64,000 nucleotides of DNA from Heloderma charlesbogerti (taxonomy: Eukaryota; Chordata; Lepidosauria; Squamata; Helodermatidae), in assembly GCA_026122225.1 (NCBI GenBank), contig JANEZZ010002679.1, positions 682,001-746,000 on the forward strand, in the 5' to 3' direction. The notes under the pieces were generated by a model that did not search any database, had not been told where the DNA came from, and was given only the letters and a program-made list of their open reading frames with translations. The position numbers and the translations under genes are program-made. Position 1 is the stretch's first letter; each line of letters starts with the position of its first letter. This document shows positions 1 through 11,889 of this stretch, one piece after another.

Positions 1-2409
1 ACTTGGAGCTATGACTACTCAGAACAAATACACGTCTCTCAAAAACATACAAAGCCTCCATGATACTCATATTTTTCAGTAATGGGTAGTTCTAAGAAAT
101 ATCCATTTGCTTAAATGTTTCTTTCATTCTCTTAGATTAACGTGGCTAGCGATGCAGTGGCAGACAATGGAGAATACTAAATTCCACTATCCAAGCTGGG
201 AGTTCTAAATCAAGTCTGTTCTGAAAAAATAGGCACTGATACAGTAAGCTTGTTCCTATCAACTTTCTTGGTCTTTTGGAAGTAACGTCAAGCTTCCTTT
301 GGGAATTACCCAGGTATCTTGAATTAAGGCACTTGCTTCAACAAAAATAGTAAATTTAGGTGCTGATTTGTTCAATGCACTGTGTTCCTCAGTTTAAATT
401 CACAAAAGTTAAACAACCCGGATAATGTTGGACAACCTCATGATAGCAGAAGAGCTACTGTCATTTTCCTATGTCCTCTCTCTTCTCAATCAGCACACTC
501 CAAGAAACAAGGCTTCAGGCTAACACTACCTTATTAGTTAACAACTAACTTCTTTACAAATGCAGATTCCAGGAAACTCTCAGACTGCATGAAACAGCTA
601 ATCCACACATCTACAAATATCAGTAGAGGAGATGAAGTGGAAGTTAGGGAAGTTGCCAGCAGTCTGGGCATGAACTTCTTGGCCAGACTTGCTTCGCACG
701 GATGCCCCTCCCTTAGGGTGGCTCCCTCCAACATTGGCTTCCACGAGTGGCCAACCTGGCAGAGCCGCTGATGCCTGCCCCTAACTTTTTCTGCTTCGCT
801 CTACAACAGACCCTAGCATGCCTCAAGTCACGGCCCTCGCTTCCTCCGAAACCTGAGTTTTCATGGTGGAGGAATGGGGGAACTGTTCAAGCTAGGCCAA
901 CTGTGTGTCAAAGCATTGGGAAGGAAGTCTCACCATATCTCGGCTCACTAGGGAGGGTGCCTCCCTCTGTTCTTGCTGTTCCCATTCTGATTCCACATCT
1001 GAGCTGCCAGACATCTCCACACGCTCAGATTCATTCTTGACAGCTACTTACAAATGCAGCTTAAAAAAAATAATACTGCAAATGTTAGGTAATAGCCCAA
1101 TCACAAAACATTTAACATTTAAAACAAAACAAAAAAATAATTGGCTAACAGGCAGTTACAAAGAGTTTTGAATCAACCAGTTACCTACAGGACCTGAGTA
1201 AAATATTGATAAACAACGCTGTAATCCATATAGCTGAGAACTGGCTAATTTTCTTTTCTACCTGATTAAGAAAGCTTTTCAGCTAAAAAACTTGCACTTC
1301 TTTCTCCAAATGAAGCTTGTCCAAAGGGAGAGATCACTTGTTTTGTGAAAGATTGCCATGTGTCCATCTAGAGATCCTGCTTGTCCTTAAAAGCTTCAAA
1401 CCAAGGAGAAAGGGAAAGCTGCACCACTCCTTCCATTTCTTCACTAGACCCTTTACTCACCATCTTTCCCTGCCTGCTACAGTTTTGTCCCACAGCAGAT
1501 AGGAGAGGGCATGATAGGGAAGGGAAAGGAAAAGGAAAAAGGCAGGAGATGCAGGAGCAACATCATTGCTTTGGAACTTTCAGAGGCCAACACCTGTTAG
1601 CTTTGTGTTTCTTATTCTCTGGGACAACGTGGAACAATATGGAACCTAAACATGTTAATGATAATCAGTTACATGACAGGCATGCAATTTATTCTATCAT
1701 ATAATTTTACATTAGTTCCAAAGGAAGACAGATTTCATGTAATCCTGCAATATTCTGACACAGAAAAGTGACTGGCAGGTTTCCAACTAAACTTAACAAT
1801 ATATAAAAAATATATAAAAATATAATATAAAAATAATCTGTCCTGGATTACTCCTCTAGCTATTATTCACTCTCAGAAACATGCCTTTTCCATCAAGTTA
1901 AGTCCAATCTTCAGTGGAAAACTTTAAATATGAGACTGAATATATAATGATATGGAAATCTCAACCATTATATTCTTTAGGGGACTGTTATACAATGACC
2001 CACATGAAAAAAATTCAAGAGGAGCAGTATCTTGGTTCATCTGTTTCACTTTTAGTGGTCTAACTGACAGGAAGCAGACATACAGCTACGACATTCAAGT
2101 GACAAGTATTTCCTGCTTCCACTGCTGCATCTTGCTTTTACACTTTGTTGCTGTAAAAAACAGTTCATTAGTGCTACAGTATACTAGTCCAAACTTTAAG
2201 TGGTATGGCTTTTAGAGGAACAACAGTTAAAACCTGCAAACTAATATGCTATTAAAAAATGGGGGCAAGGGAAGCAAATTCTCATATTGGAAGCAAAGTT
2301 AGAACTGGAGCAGGCGCAATAAGAGAAAATGAACATAAATATATTACAAGAAGTCACAGACTACAATATTAAGTAATTAACAAATGCCCTACTTTAATAA
2401 GAGCTACTT
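1..2409. other. Gene-free AT-rich unique DNA, probable ELF1-side intron
   Basis: I see no conserved coding exon on either strand. All open frames are short and lack splice context or recognisable domains. Around 620-1060 the base composition is more balanced. A minus-strand GTAAGT-like donor (plus strand ACTTAC near 1043-1050) occurs there, but nothing else supports an exon. By mammalian synteny this would be intronic to a minus-strand ELF1; that is inference only. Confidence 0.5.
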
Positions 2410-4665
2410 TGTACCACCCCTTCATGGATCACTGCCTTGTTGTGGTGAAGGGGCTTGCGTAACTCAGTGAAGCCATAAGCTATGCCGTGCAGGGCCACCC
2501 AAGACGGACAGGTCATGGTGGAGAGTTCTGACAAAATGTGGTCCACTGGAGAAGGAAATGGCAACCCACTCCAGTATTCTTGCCAAGAAAACCCCATGGA
2601 ACATATCACAAGGCTAAAAGATATGACGCCGGAAGATGAGCCCCTCAGGTCGGAAGGTGTCCAATATACTACTCGGGAAGAGCAGAGGGAATTTCCAAGT
2701 AGCGCCAGAAAGAGTGAAGCGGCAGGGCCAAAGCCAAAAGGACACTCAACTGTGGATGTGTCTGGTGGTGAAAAGAAAGTCCGATGCTGTAAAGAACAAT
2801 ATTGTTTAGGAACCTGGAATGTAAGATCAATGAATCAAGGTAAGCTGGAGGTGGTCAAACATGAGATGGCAAGATTGAACATTGACATCTTGGGAATCAG
2901 CGAACTAAAATGGACAAGCACGGGCGAATTTAATTCAGGTGACCATTATATCTACTACTGTGGCCAAGAATCCCTCAGAAGAAATGGAGTAGCACTCATA
3001 GTCAAAAAAAGGGTGGGAAAAGCAGTACTGGGGTACAATCTCAAAAACGATTGAGTACGAATCCAAGGCAAACCATTCAACATCACAGTAATTCAAGTCT
3101 ATACCCCAACCACTGAGGCTGAAGAAGCTGAGGTTGATCGGTTCTATGAAGACCTACAACACCTTCTAGAACTAACACCCAAAAAAGATGTCCTCTTCAT
3201 CATAGGGGATTGGAATGCTAAAGCAGGAAGTCAAGAAATAACCGGGATAACAGGCAAGCATGGCCTTGGTGTACAAAATGAAGCAGGACAAAGAGTTCTG
3301 TCAAGAGCACACGCTGATCATAGCAAACACTCTTTTCCAACAGCACAAGAGGCAACTCTACACATGGACATCACCAGATGGTCAATATCAAAATCAGCTT
3401 GATTATGTCCTTTGCGGCCAAAGATGGAGAAGCTCTATACAGTCAGTAAAAACAAGACCTGGAGCTGACTGTGGCTCAGATCATGAGCTTTTTATTGCAA
3501 AATTTCGGCTTAAATTGAAGAACATAGGGAAAACCACTAAACCATTCAGGTATGACCTAAATCATATCCCTTATGAATATACAGTGGAGGTGAGGAATAG
3601 AGTGCCTGAGGAACTCTACGTTCGGAGTTCGGAGGTCTGTAACATTGTTCAGGAGGCAGCAACTCAATCCATCCCAAAGAAAAAGAAATGCAAGAAAGCA
3701 AAGTGGCTGTCTGATGAGGCTTTACAAATAGCTGAGGAAAGAAGGGAAGCGAAAAGCAAGGGAGAAAGGGGAAGATATATCCAACTGAATGCAGAGTTCC
3801 AGAGGATAGCAAGGAGAAACAAGAAGGCCTTCTTAAATGAACAATGCAAAGAAATTGAGGAAAACAATAGAATGGGAAAGACTAGAGATCTTTTCAAGAA
3901 AATCAGAGCTATCAAGGGAACGTTTTGTGCAAAGACGGGCATGATAAAGGACAAAGAAGGCAGGGACCTAAGAAGCAGATGAGATTAAGAAGAGGTGGAA
4001 AGAATACACAGAAGAACTATACAGGAAAGATCTGAATGACCCTGATAGCCATGACAGTGCGGTCACTGAACTTGAGCCGGACATCCTAGAGAGTGAAGTC
4101 AAGTGGGCCTTAGGAAGCGTTACTAACAACAAAGCTAGCGGAGATGAGAGTATTCCAGCTGAGCTATTTAAGATCCTAAAAGATGATGCTGTTAAAGTGC
4201 TGCACTCAATATGCCAGCAAATTTGGAACACTCAACAGTGGCCACAAGACTGGAAAAGATCAGTTTACATTCCAATTCCAAAGAAGGGCAATGCCAAAGA
4301 GGGTTCGAACTACCGTACAATTGCGCTCATTTCACATGCCAGCAAGGTGATGCTCAAAATCCTACAAGCTAGGCTTCAGCAGTATGCGAACCGAGAACTA
4401 CCGGAAGTACAAGCTGGGTTTCGAAGAGGCAGAGGAACTAGAGATGAAATCGCCAACATTCGCTGGATCATGGAGAAAGCAAGAGAATGCCAGAAAAACA
4501 TCTATTTCTGCTTCATTTATGCTAAAGCCTTTGATTGTGTGGATCACAACAAACTGTGGCAAATTCTTAAAGAGATGGGAGTACCAGACCACCTTACCTG
4601 TGCATGCTATGGTCCATGGGGTCACAAAGAGTCGGACTTAACGACTGAACAACAACAACTTTGTA
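2410..4665 (+). mobile_element. BovB (RTE clade) LINE, internally deleted and inactive
   Basis: Three collinear open stretches (2482-3054, 3260-3982, 4197-4682) encode pieces of the single BovB polyprotein. The first carries the APE endonuclease start, with TWNVRSMNQGKLEVVK and ISELKW. The second carries the end of the endonuclease (GADCGSDHELFIAKFRLKLK) and the linker before RT. The third carries early RT, with KKGNAKEGSNYRTIALISHA and the catalytic-Asp block KAFDCVDH. After the residues PDHLTC the sequence jumps to the extreme 3' end (GPWGHKESDLTTEQQQ), so most of RT, including the YADD motif, is deleted. A stop near 3052 and frame changes break the rest. The conserved FIDYAKAFD block has also lost its Asp codon (FIYAKAFD). 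The 5' part matches the repeat well known from ruminants. BovB is established as horizontally transferred between squamates and ruminants, and its presence supports a squamate host. Confidence 0.95.
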
Positions 4666-4696
4666 CCAAGGCTTTGTTGTGAGACCTTCTAACACA

Positions 4697-4828
4697 GCCT
4701 TCCCCAACCTGGTGCCCTCTAGACATTTTGGACTACCATTTCCTTCTGCCTCAGCTAGCATGACTAATGGTCAGGATTCTTGGGAGTTGTAGTCCAAAAT
4801 ATCTGGAGGGCACTAGTCCAACTTGGCA
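4697..4828. repeat. Palindromic MITE, CCTGGTGCCCTC family (copy 1)
   Basis: The left arm starts with CCTTCCCCAACCTGGTGCCC. The right arm contains GGAGTTGTAGTCC and ATCTGGAGGGCACTAG, its approximate reverse complement. Other copies in the window lie at about 12661, 26870, 43981, 54327, 54503 and 62740. There is no coding capacity. The foldback shape and dispersed copies fit a non-autonomous DNA transposon; the superfamily is not determined. Confidence 0.75.
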
Positions 4829-7242
4829 GTTGTAGTTCAAATCATCTAGGAAGCTGTTGTAACATATAATGTATTGTATGTTCATCATCACAAAAACTGT
4901 GCAGATGCAACTGCCTTAGTAAGTTTATGAAATGCAACACCATTAAAACTACTGAGTGAAGTATTTCACAGTTAGACAAGCTGTTGTACATTCTTCTGTC
5001 CCCAAACACACACAAAAGTACACTGCACCATTACAGTTACAAAACAGGAAGTAGCAGATGGGGAAATAAACATGTTTTCTGGAGGAACTTAAACCAAGCT
5101 TGAATACATTCTTGCTTGGAAAATGCTTAGAAAATGGAGAATATTTTAACTCCAGTTAATTTTTCCTAGGGAGAATCAAATCTAGAATTCTTTAAAGCAC
5201 TAAAACACTGCATCTCTTAAACGGGAATTATACACAAAACATTTGAATCAAAAAGCTTACAGGAACCAGGGAAAGGTAATCGCCACTCATCATGGCTGTG
5301 TCAAATCTAACCAACCAAAAAATATATGGAAAAGAGGAGGAAGGGAAGGTAAGTCATTCAAAGAAACTGTATGCATTCATGCACAAACACACACCAAGTT
5401 AGCAGCAAGCACTCAGCCAAAGAGCTTTCAACATCTAAAAGCCACTTCTGTAAATTGTGGTGTAAGAGGACGTCTACTGTTAAAGGAACTGAAACTCTTG
5501 AGAAGCCTGCTTGATCTCACTTCTCAGAACACTCTGCATTATTTGAGCAACACATATCTCAGTTTGTACTTTAGGAATCAAAACCAAATGTCATGGTCAC
5601 TATAAAGAAGCTCCTTATGCTCCTGAGACTAGAACTTTTTATGTTTTGCAGCCCAAAATTCCAAATCCTACTAGAGGTTATAAAAACAACGAAAATTTGC
5701 ATACTTATACATCATGTGTCTACAAGATGAATGTCTGTTTTGAAAAATCTGTTTTAACAAGTGAGTATAAGTTGCAGAGTCATGGGAAGGAGCAGGAAGT
5801 TACATATGGTATTAATGAGCTGCCCCTTGCCCCCAGCATGGCTACATTCAGACCATGGTTTAGCATTATGAGAACAGGCCTCAGTGAGTCTCAGACATGC
5901 AAGCTCCCCTTTCCTGTCCTCACCTGTTGTGGGTCTCGAGATTGAGAGCTTCTGCTTACATTTTAGGTTAACAGCACTTTAAAGTGCCATCTGAATCCTA
6001 AATTGTGCCTAATCTTAACTATGGTTTGTTGAAACTAGCTTGTTTCAACAAGCCACAGTTAAGATTGACCACAGTCTGTCTAGGCTCCAACACCATGACA
6101 AGCAGCAGCCACTCCAGTAGCAAGAGGGGAAGGAAGACCAGCTACCCTGGGACTGATAGTGACTGAGCTTTTACCATCTTATATGCTTACTTGCTTGGGG
6201 AGCCTTCCTCTCAAGTAGACCTGCTGCGGGCAATCTGGCTATCCAGAGAGTTCCTCCTTCTTGGAGAGACCTGGCAGTGATTCAACATTTTTCCAGTAGA
6301 TCCACCCCATTGGATCATTGCTGGGACCGAGGGTCTATAAGAGAGACACCTGTCCTTGGGTCCCCTTTCCCTTGACTACCGATCACTGATGCAGTTCCTG
6401 ACTTTTGTGCAGTTTTCCCCCATTCTAAAAAGTTCAAATGCCTCTCCTAAGGCTTAGTTACTGGCAGTTCAGAGCTTTAGCCTAAAATATGCTGCTATGT
6501 TGGCCCTGCCCCTTTTGCGTTTGTCCCCACCCACTACTGGAATGTAGCCCCAGAGAGCTTGTCCTAAATGGAATCTGATCCCTCAGGCTGAAAGATGTTC
6601 AATATCGGTGCCCTACTATGTGAATTAAATAATCCATATGATGAGAAACAGAAGTGAAAAAAATTTACCTCATGCTCAGTAGACAAACAGCCAACCACAT
6701 TTGTCATTTTTGTTGTAAAGTATCTTCCAGTTTTACTGGGAAACAAGCATTAACTCAGTAACAAACAACAGAACTGCCACATAACAAAGAAAATGTTGAA
6801 GATGTTGATATAAGAAGCAGAGACACAAACACAATTGTCTGTTTTGTTTGTTTTCCAATGCAGTTCTAAGCAGGGACATTTTAACATCTGGGTAATCAGC
6901 TTAAGTTTTTACAGTTTTTCATATTAAATCTGTAACATTAGAATATCTTCTCTTTCACTTTCATTCAAAGTAATCTTAAAAAGACTTAAACTTCTCTTAA
7001 CTTTTTCACTGAACTTCTCCACAAACTTATTACAAAGGTCATTTGTTTGAATACCCAGTCTGAGCAAACAGGAATAGCTACAATGTTTTTACTGCAGCAA
7101 ATAGTCAACAGCACTCTTTTAAAATTGATAGCAATTAAGTCATTTCTCTCCTAGCCTATCAAAAAATAGTTTTTTAAATTCACTTCTGAGGTTTTTGTTT
7201 TACCACGATGGTTTGACATTTACTTCTTTATGCTTTAAAAAG
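4829..7242. other. Gene-free stretch, mostly unique AT-rich DNA
   Basis: No coding exon or recognised LINE or SINE is visible. The only clear structure is the inverted repeat at 6011-6066, listed separately. The stretch is presumed intronic. Confidence 0.5.
6011..6066. repeat. Short inverted repeat (25-bp arms)
   Basis: The arm 6011-6035 (AATCTTAACTATGGTTTGTT...) pairs with 6042-6066 across a 6-bp loop, with few mismatches. It is probably the core of a decayed foldback MITE. No function is evident. Confidence 0.6.
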
Positions 7243-7245
7243 TAA

Positions 7246-7633
7246 GGGAGCAATCCTATCGGGATAGGCAGCCACCTCCAAACTCGGAGCCTATACAATG
7301 CAAGCTGGACGGGGCGCAGAGGGGATCTTCTCCTCCGTGCTCCAGCTGCCCTGCATTTGCAGCTAGACAGTTGCGGCTTTCTAGCTGCGGGACCCTGGAA
7401 CTGGTGGGGAGGGGGGAGGCCAGACGACACACAGAAAGAGTCGTACTGGCACTTTCGCACTCCCCTCCCATGGGAACACCCCCTTTTGCCCTGCTCCATG
7501 CTACTCTGACGAGTACAGAGCCCAGGGACATTCTGTGCCACTTATGAGATGGGGGGGCTGGGAGGCGGTTCTCCAGGAACCGACCAATTCTATAGCAGTT
7601 TAGCCACTGACTAGCGGCCATAGGATTGCACCC
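7246..7633. mobile_element. PIF/Harbinger-like MITE, large size class (copy 1)
   Basis: The terminal inverted repeats are GGGAGCAATCCTAT at the left and ATAGGATTGCACCC at the right. The element is flanked by 3-bp direct TAA duplications (7243-7245 and 7634-7636), the TWA target typical of PIF/Harbinger. The interior is GC-rich and lacks a transposase. Copies of the same element lie at 10006 and 58106. Open frames read here on the minus strand (7200-7621) are chance frames within the repeat. Confidence 0.8.
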
Positions 7634-8009
7634 TAATAGCTACTAATATGAAAATGACCAAATACTACCTTAATGCTCCCTCATTCAAATACATTGTACT
7701 AATACTATGTTTTAGGCCCTAAAAACTAGATTTTAGCTTTAGTGCTACATTCATTTTATTTTAAAAGTCTTCAGTGGCATTTCCAGAGACAAAGAAATTC
7801 ATGCTCGATAGCCTCTATCCAGCACCAGTAGCTTGATAACCTACATTCCATATAAAGGGGAAAGGAAATATAGTTGTGGAGAAAAGATGGATAATTGCTG
7901 CACAATGCCTTCTGACTGGTAGCACTAAGAGTCTTCTGTTTGAAAGCATGCTAAGACTTATTTGCAGGAGTGATAATAATACTTAACATTTGTATAACAA
8001 TTTAAAGTC

Positions 8010-8225
8010 TTCAAAGCACTTCACATGGGTTATTTGGTTGTAATTCTTGTAAGAACCCTGTAAGGCAAGTCAATATTATTATACTCATATTACAGATGGG
8101 GGGGCTGAGGCTGAAAGAGAATGGCTTGCTAAGGCCACTTGTTGAATTCACAGCAGAGATTAGATTCAAACCGGTACTTCCTGATTTGTAACTCAGTCCC
8201 AGTTGCTCTGCTACACCAAGACAGA
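8010..8225 (-). repeat. MIR-like / CORE-SINE type repeat, antisense
   Basis: The segment contains a block resembling the conserved MIR-type stretch (TTACAGATGGGG, GCTGAGGCTGAAAGAGAATGG, GCTAAGGCCACTTGTTGAAT), followed by TTCAAACC and a tRNA-like 5' part in reverse orientation. It is diverged; family assignment is by pattern only. Confidence 0.5.
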
Positions 8226-8313
8226 ATTGCTGGTGTTCACTGCTTTTGTGAAATGTAAAGAACTATTATGAATGTTCCCCAGCATAAGCTGTATTGTGGG
8301 AGAAACACTCAGC

Positions 8314-8368
8314 TGTGTGTGTGTGTGTGTGTGTGTGTATACACACACACACACACCACACACACACT
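8314..8368. repeat. Self-complementary (TG)n-(CA)n microsatellite
   Basis: A run of about 12 TG units is followed directly by TATA and then a run of CA units. One strand can therefore fold on itself into a long hairpin, and the duplex is a candidate Z-DNA or cruciform former. Polymorphism is expected. Confidence 0.95.
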
Positions 8369-8714
8369 CTTTAAACGGTTACAAATTGGTATTGGTCACA
8401 GGCACTGCTATCCACAGACACTACTATCCAACAGCTGTCAACACCATCCATGCAACCATACTCCACATTTCACTGTCCAAGACATGTGCTGAAGGCTAAA
8501 TTCTTACCCCACCCCCATCCTCAAGACAAAATATTGCTGCTTCAGTTCCGTGACATGCAACATCCCCACAACAGAAGTAGTATATGCAGAAAAACAACTA
8601 GATCTCCCACAATATCTCAATATGTATTATGCTATAAACTAAATCACCTGGCAAGAACCATGATATCATCTATTCACAAACATTATCATCAGTATAAGAA
8701 GCTATCTATTAATC

Positions 8715-9492
8715 ACATTTAATAGGGATAAATGCCAAGTTCTGCACTTAGGAAAAAGAAACCAAAGGCACAGTTACAAGATGGGGGATACGTGGCTCAA
8801 CAACACTACAAGCGAGAAAGATCTTGGAATTGTTGTCGATCACAAGCTGAATATGAGCCAACAATGTGATGTGGCTGCAAAAAAGGCAAATGCTATTTTG
8901 GGCTGCATTAATAGAAGCATAGCTTCCAAATCCTGGGAAGTACTAGTCCCCCTCTACTCAGCACTGGTTAGGCCTCATCTGGAGTACTGTGTCCAGTTCT
9001 GGGCACCACACTTTAAGAAGGAGGCAGACAAACTGGAGAGGGTTCAGAGGAGGGCAACAAAGATGAGCAGGGGACTGGAAACAAAGCCCTATGAAGAGAG
9101 ACTGAAAGAACTGGGCATGTTCAGCCTTGAGAAGAGAAGACTGAGGGGAGATATGATAGCACTCTTCAAGTACTTGAAAGGTTGTCACAGAGAAGAAGGC
9201 CAGGATCTCTTCTTGATCATCCCAGAGTGCAGGACACGGAATAATGGGCTCAAGTTACAGGAAGCCAGATTCTGGCTGAACATCAGGAAAAACGTCCTGA
9301 CTGTTAGAGCAATACGACAATGGAACCAATGACCTAGGGAGGTAGTGGGCTCTCCCACGCTGGAGGCATTCAAGACAAGGCTGGACAGCCATTTGTCAGG
9401 GATGCTCTGACTTGGATTCCTGCATTGAGCAGGGGGTTGGACTCGATGGACTTGTAGGCCCCTTCCAACCCTACTATTCTATGATTCTATCT
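8715..9492 (+). mobile_element. CR1-family LINE, 3' fragment
   Basis: An open stretch at 8781-9332 encodes the C-terminal end of a CR1 reverse transcriptase polyprotein. It contains EKDLGIVVDHKLNMSQQCD, YSALVRPHLEYCVQFWAPHF, LERVQRRATKM and LKELGMFSLEKRRLRGDMIA. After a stop (9329-9331) the frame continues with remnants of the PREVV...SPTLEAFK tail. The 3' end carries CCCCTTCCAACCC and the short repeat ATTCTATGATTCTAT that ends CR1 elements. It is 5'-truncated, as most CR1 copies are. Confidence 0.92.
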
Positions 9493-9797
9493 AAGCAATC
9501 AAATTCCTGGACTGATCCATTCCAAGGTCATAATTAAAATGCAAGTCCATTTATTAGCATGACACATTTAAAAGCACAAACTCTACTTTCCTAAGTTAGA
9601 ACTGTCTACTAAAAGCCAGTCTAAATATGAAGATGTTACAAACCTTCTAAAATATTACTGTATTTCAGTTCTGGCAAATATCTGGAGGGAAAGGAGTTCC
9701 ATGACTTTGCTGAAGTGACCAAGGCACCCTATATTTCAATTTAAGATAGTATCTGCTGCATTTGTTGAAAAATCAAGGAGTTGTTCTTCAAAACTAA

Positions 9798-9888
9798 GGC
9801 TGCAATCCTATACCTGCTTACCTAGGAGTAGGTTCCACTGAACCCAGTAGGACTTGCTTCTGTATAAACATGTATAGGATTTGTGCTG
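9798..9888. mobile_element. PIF/Harbinger-like MITE, 90-bp class
   Basis: The element begins GGCTGCAATCCTAT and ends ATAGGATTTGTGCTG. TAA duplications flank it at 9795-9797 and 9889-9891. The interior carries the motif TAGGACTTGCTTCTG seen in the other 90-bp copies (22556, 28073, 39541, 53574, 63012). Confidence 0.75.
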
Positions 9889-10005
9889 TAAGAGGAGACA
9901 TCAAATCTGTCTAGTCAAGAATTTAAATTCTCATTAGTGCAAACAGAACTAAAAATCTAGCCCTTCAAGGTCTTATGCAGAGGAGTTTCCAAATTATTTC
10001 ATTTA

Positions 10006-10457
10006 GGGTGCAATCCTAACTAGATAGGTGGCCACCTCCAAACTCGGAGGCGACCACCTATCCAAAGCAAGACAGGAGAGGCACAGGTGGGATCATTCCC
10101 TCTGTGGCTCTCCTGCCTTGCTGTTTTTCACTAGACAGCCATTTTTGGCTTTCTAGCAGCGGGGAGCCCCAACCGGGAAAGGAAGCTGCCGTATGACACA
10201 TTGGATGTGTCGTATGCGCAGCTCCGCTCTACCTGCCCCGGAACGCCCCCAGCCCTGCCCCTTTTCAGTCACTCCCCACTCCTCTTGCGAGCGTGGAGGA
10301 CGGGGCTTCTCCATGCCGCCTCGGAAGCAGCGCGGATGAGAGGGGTAGTTGGTTTTCTGGGAACCAACCTCGGAGCATGGGCTCCAAGGTCGGTTCCTGG
10401 AAATAAGCATATCCTATGGCCCGCTAGACAGTGTCTAGCAGCCATAGGATTGCTCTT
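10006..10457. mobile_element. PIF/Harbinger-like MITE, large size class (copy 2)
   Basis: The left end is GGGTGCAATCCTAA and the right end CCATAGGATTGCTCTT. TTA duplications flank it at 10003-10005 and 10458-10460. Its interior shares the CCACCTCCAAACTCGGAG and CTAGACAG blocks with copies at 7246 and 58106. It carries no transposase. Confidence 0.8.
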
Positions 10458-10493
10458 TTAGTAAATTATATCCCACCTTTCCTAATATTTATT

Positions 10494-10800
10494 GGGCAGT
10501 ATCCCAAAAGCCGATTCTCTTGCACCCCATAGCTTCTGTTGCGTTAAGCAGTGGGTTTCGGCAATTCTGTTGCACTTCCCAAAGAAAGCCCCGAAACGAG
10601 CAGAAGCATTCATATCTGGATTGGGACAGGCAAGCTCTGCTTACCTGCCCCATTCCAGAAATGAGCATTTTATCTCATTATCAATTGCCCATGGAAGCAC
10701 TAAATCTCCATTCCGCAAGCGGAAGGCACCACTTGCAGATGGGAATTGGCGGGGTACAATAGAATTGGTGGTGGCATAAGTGCCCCACTGGATACTGCCT
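10494..10800. mobile_element. MITE with GGGCAGTATCC termini
   Basis: The left terminus GGGCAGTATCC and right terminus GGATACTGCCT are near-perfect inverted repeats. A related copy at about 16700-16917 ends GGATTCTGCCCT and shares the interior phrases GCATAAG and CCCCA. No coding capacity. Confidence 0.6.
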
Positions 10801-10919
10801 GTTGTTTAAAATGTCCCATTGGATCTAGATATGAAACATGTATAATATTGAACATCCAAAAATCAGTAAGATCTTAAAAAAAAACACTTCAGTAACAACT
10901 CTTAAGCAGGAATTTTTAA

Positions 10920-11158
10920 ATTTATTATTACATTTATATCCCACCCTTTTTTATTTTGCAAGGAACCCTAGGTGGCTTACGTGGTCCCCCTCCTCTCCAT
11001 TTTATCTTCATAACCTTGTGAGGTAGGTTAGGCTGACAGTCAGTGACTGGCCTACCCAAAATCACCCAGTGAGCTTCACGGCCATGTGGGGAATAGAACC
11101 TAGATCTCCAGAGTCCCAGTGCAACAATCTAACCATTACACCATCCTGGCACTACACC
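10920..11158 (-). mobile_element. tRNA-derived SINE (squamate MIR-like), antisense
   Basis: Read on the minus strand it starts with a tRNA-like head (GATGGTGTAATGGTTAGATTG, box A-like). It continues through TCTAGGTTCTATTCCCCA (box B-like), the middle GTGAAGCTCACTGGGTGATT, and a LINE-like tail giving plus-strand TTATATCCCACCC. A second copy of the same SINE on the plus strand at 32400-33025 is split by a CR1. A tail fragment also lies at 10461-10490. Confidence 0.8.
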
Positions 11159-11424
11159 ATGCTAGCGTTTTTCAGGTCAAAGATGGAAGAAGGGGGAAGA
11201 CCAGCCTGGCCTACCTAGAGTCGACAGGTCTCTGGAGGTTCAGGTCCTGACATCCAGTGGAACTGCTGGACTCTCTAGGGTGAGACTGTTGGCCTCTTTC
11301 TCTCCCCCTCTCACAGAAAGAGAAAGGCTAAAAGAGCATTTTGAAAAGAGGTGTGGCTTTAGAATGGGGAGAAGAGTGGGAATGAGTGCTGTAGAAAATA
11401 TCTCCCCTGCTACTGCCACACCCT

Positions 11425-11725
11425 TTCAGCTTTTTAAAAATATGTATTTTTCCCATTTTATTATAAATATATAAAATATAATAGATCACATGCTCAACAC
11501 AAAAACTTATACTATAACACTGAAGATAACACATAATATAAGATAAACTATATCCTAAGCATATACAATTCTACCTCCAATAACTTATTCACTATGAGTA
11601 AAAATATTTTCCTATTATTCATTCCTCTTATAAATGTATAGAAAAGGGTTAGGAAGCAAAAGATGAAAAAGGCAAACTAAATATTCTAAATGATTCTACA
11701 ATCATAAATTAATTTTATACTAAGA
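11425..11725 (-). mobile_element. Possible LINE 3' UTR, antisense, AT-rich
   Basis: A very AT-rich stretch begins TTTTTCCCATTTTATTATAAATATAT, as an antisense poly(A) LINE tail would. It resembles the stretch at 28690-29280 in composition. No ORF is left; the assignment is tentative. Confidence 0.25.
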
Positions 11726-11743
11726 CACACACCCCAGCACACA

Positions 11744-11760
11744 AACACACACACACACAC
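11744..11760. repeat. (CA)n microsatellite
   Basis: Eight CA units follow an imperfect CA-rich leader. Short simple repeat. Confidence 0.9.
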
Positions 11761-11865
11761 TCATGCTTCTGTTTTCTTGTCCTGAGATTTAACTCCTCCA
11801 CTGGAAATACAGGGGGTGGAACTACACATTATACACAATGTAACTATTTTTTGTTTTTTTAAGGT

Positions 11866-11889
11866 TTTGTTGTTGTTGTTGTTGTTGTT
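11866..11889. repeat. (TTG)n microsatellite
   Basis: Eight TTG units; trinucleotide simple repeat. Confidence 0.9.

Noticed and set aside
7200..7621. Minus-strand open frames of 113 and 121 codons
   Set aside because: They lie almost entirely inside a GC-rich MITE whose other copies do not keep the frame open.
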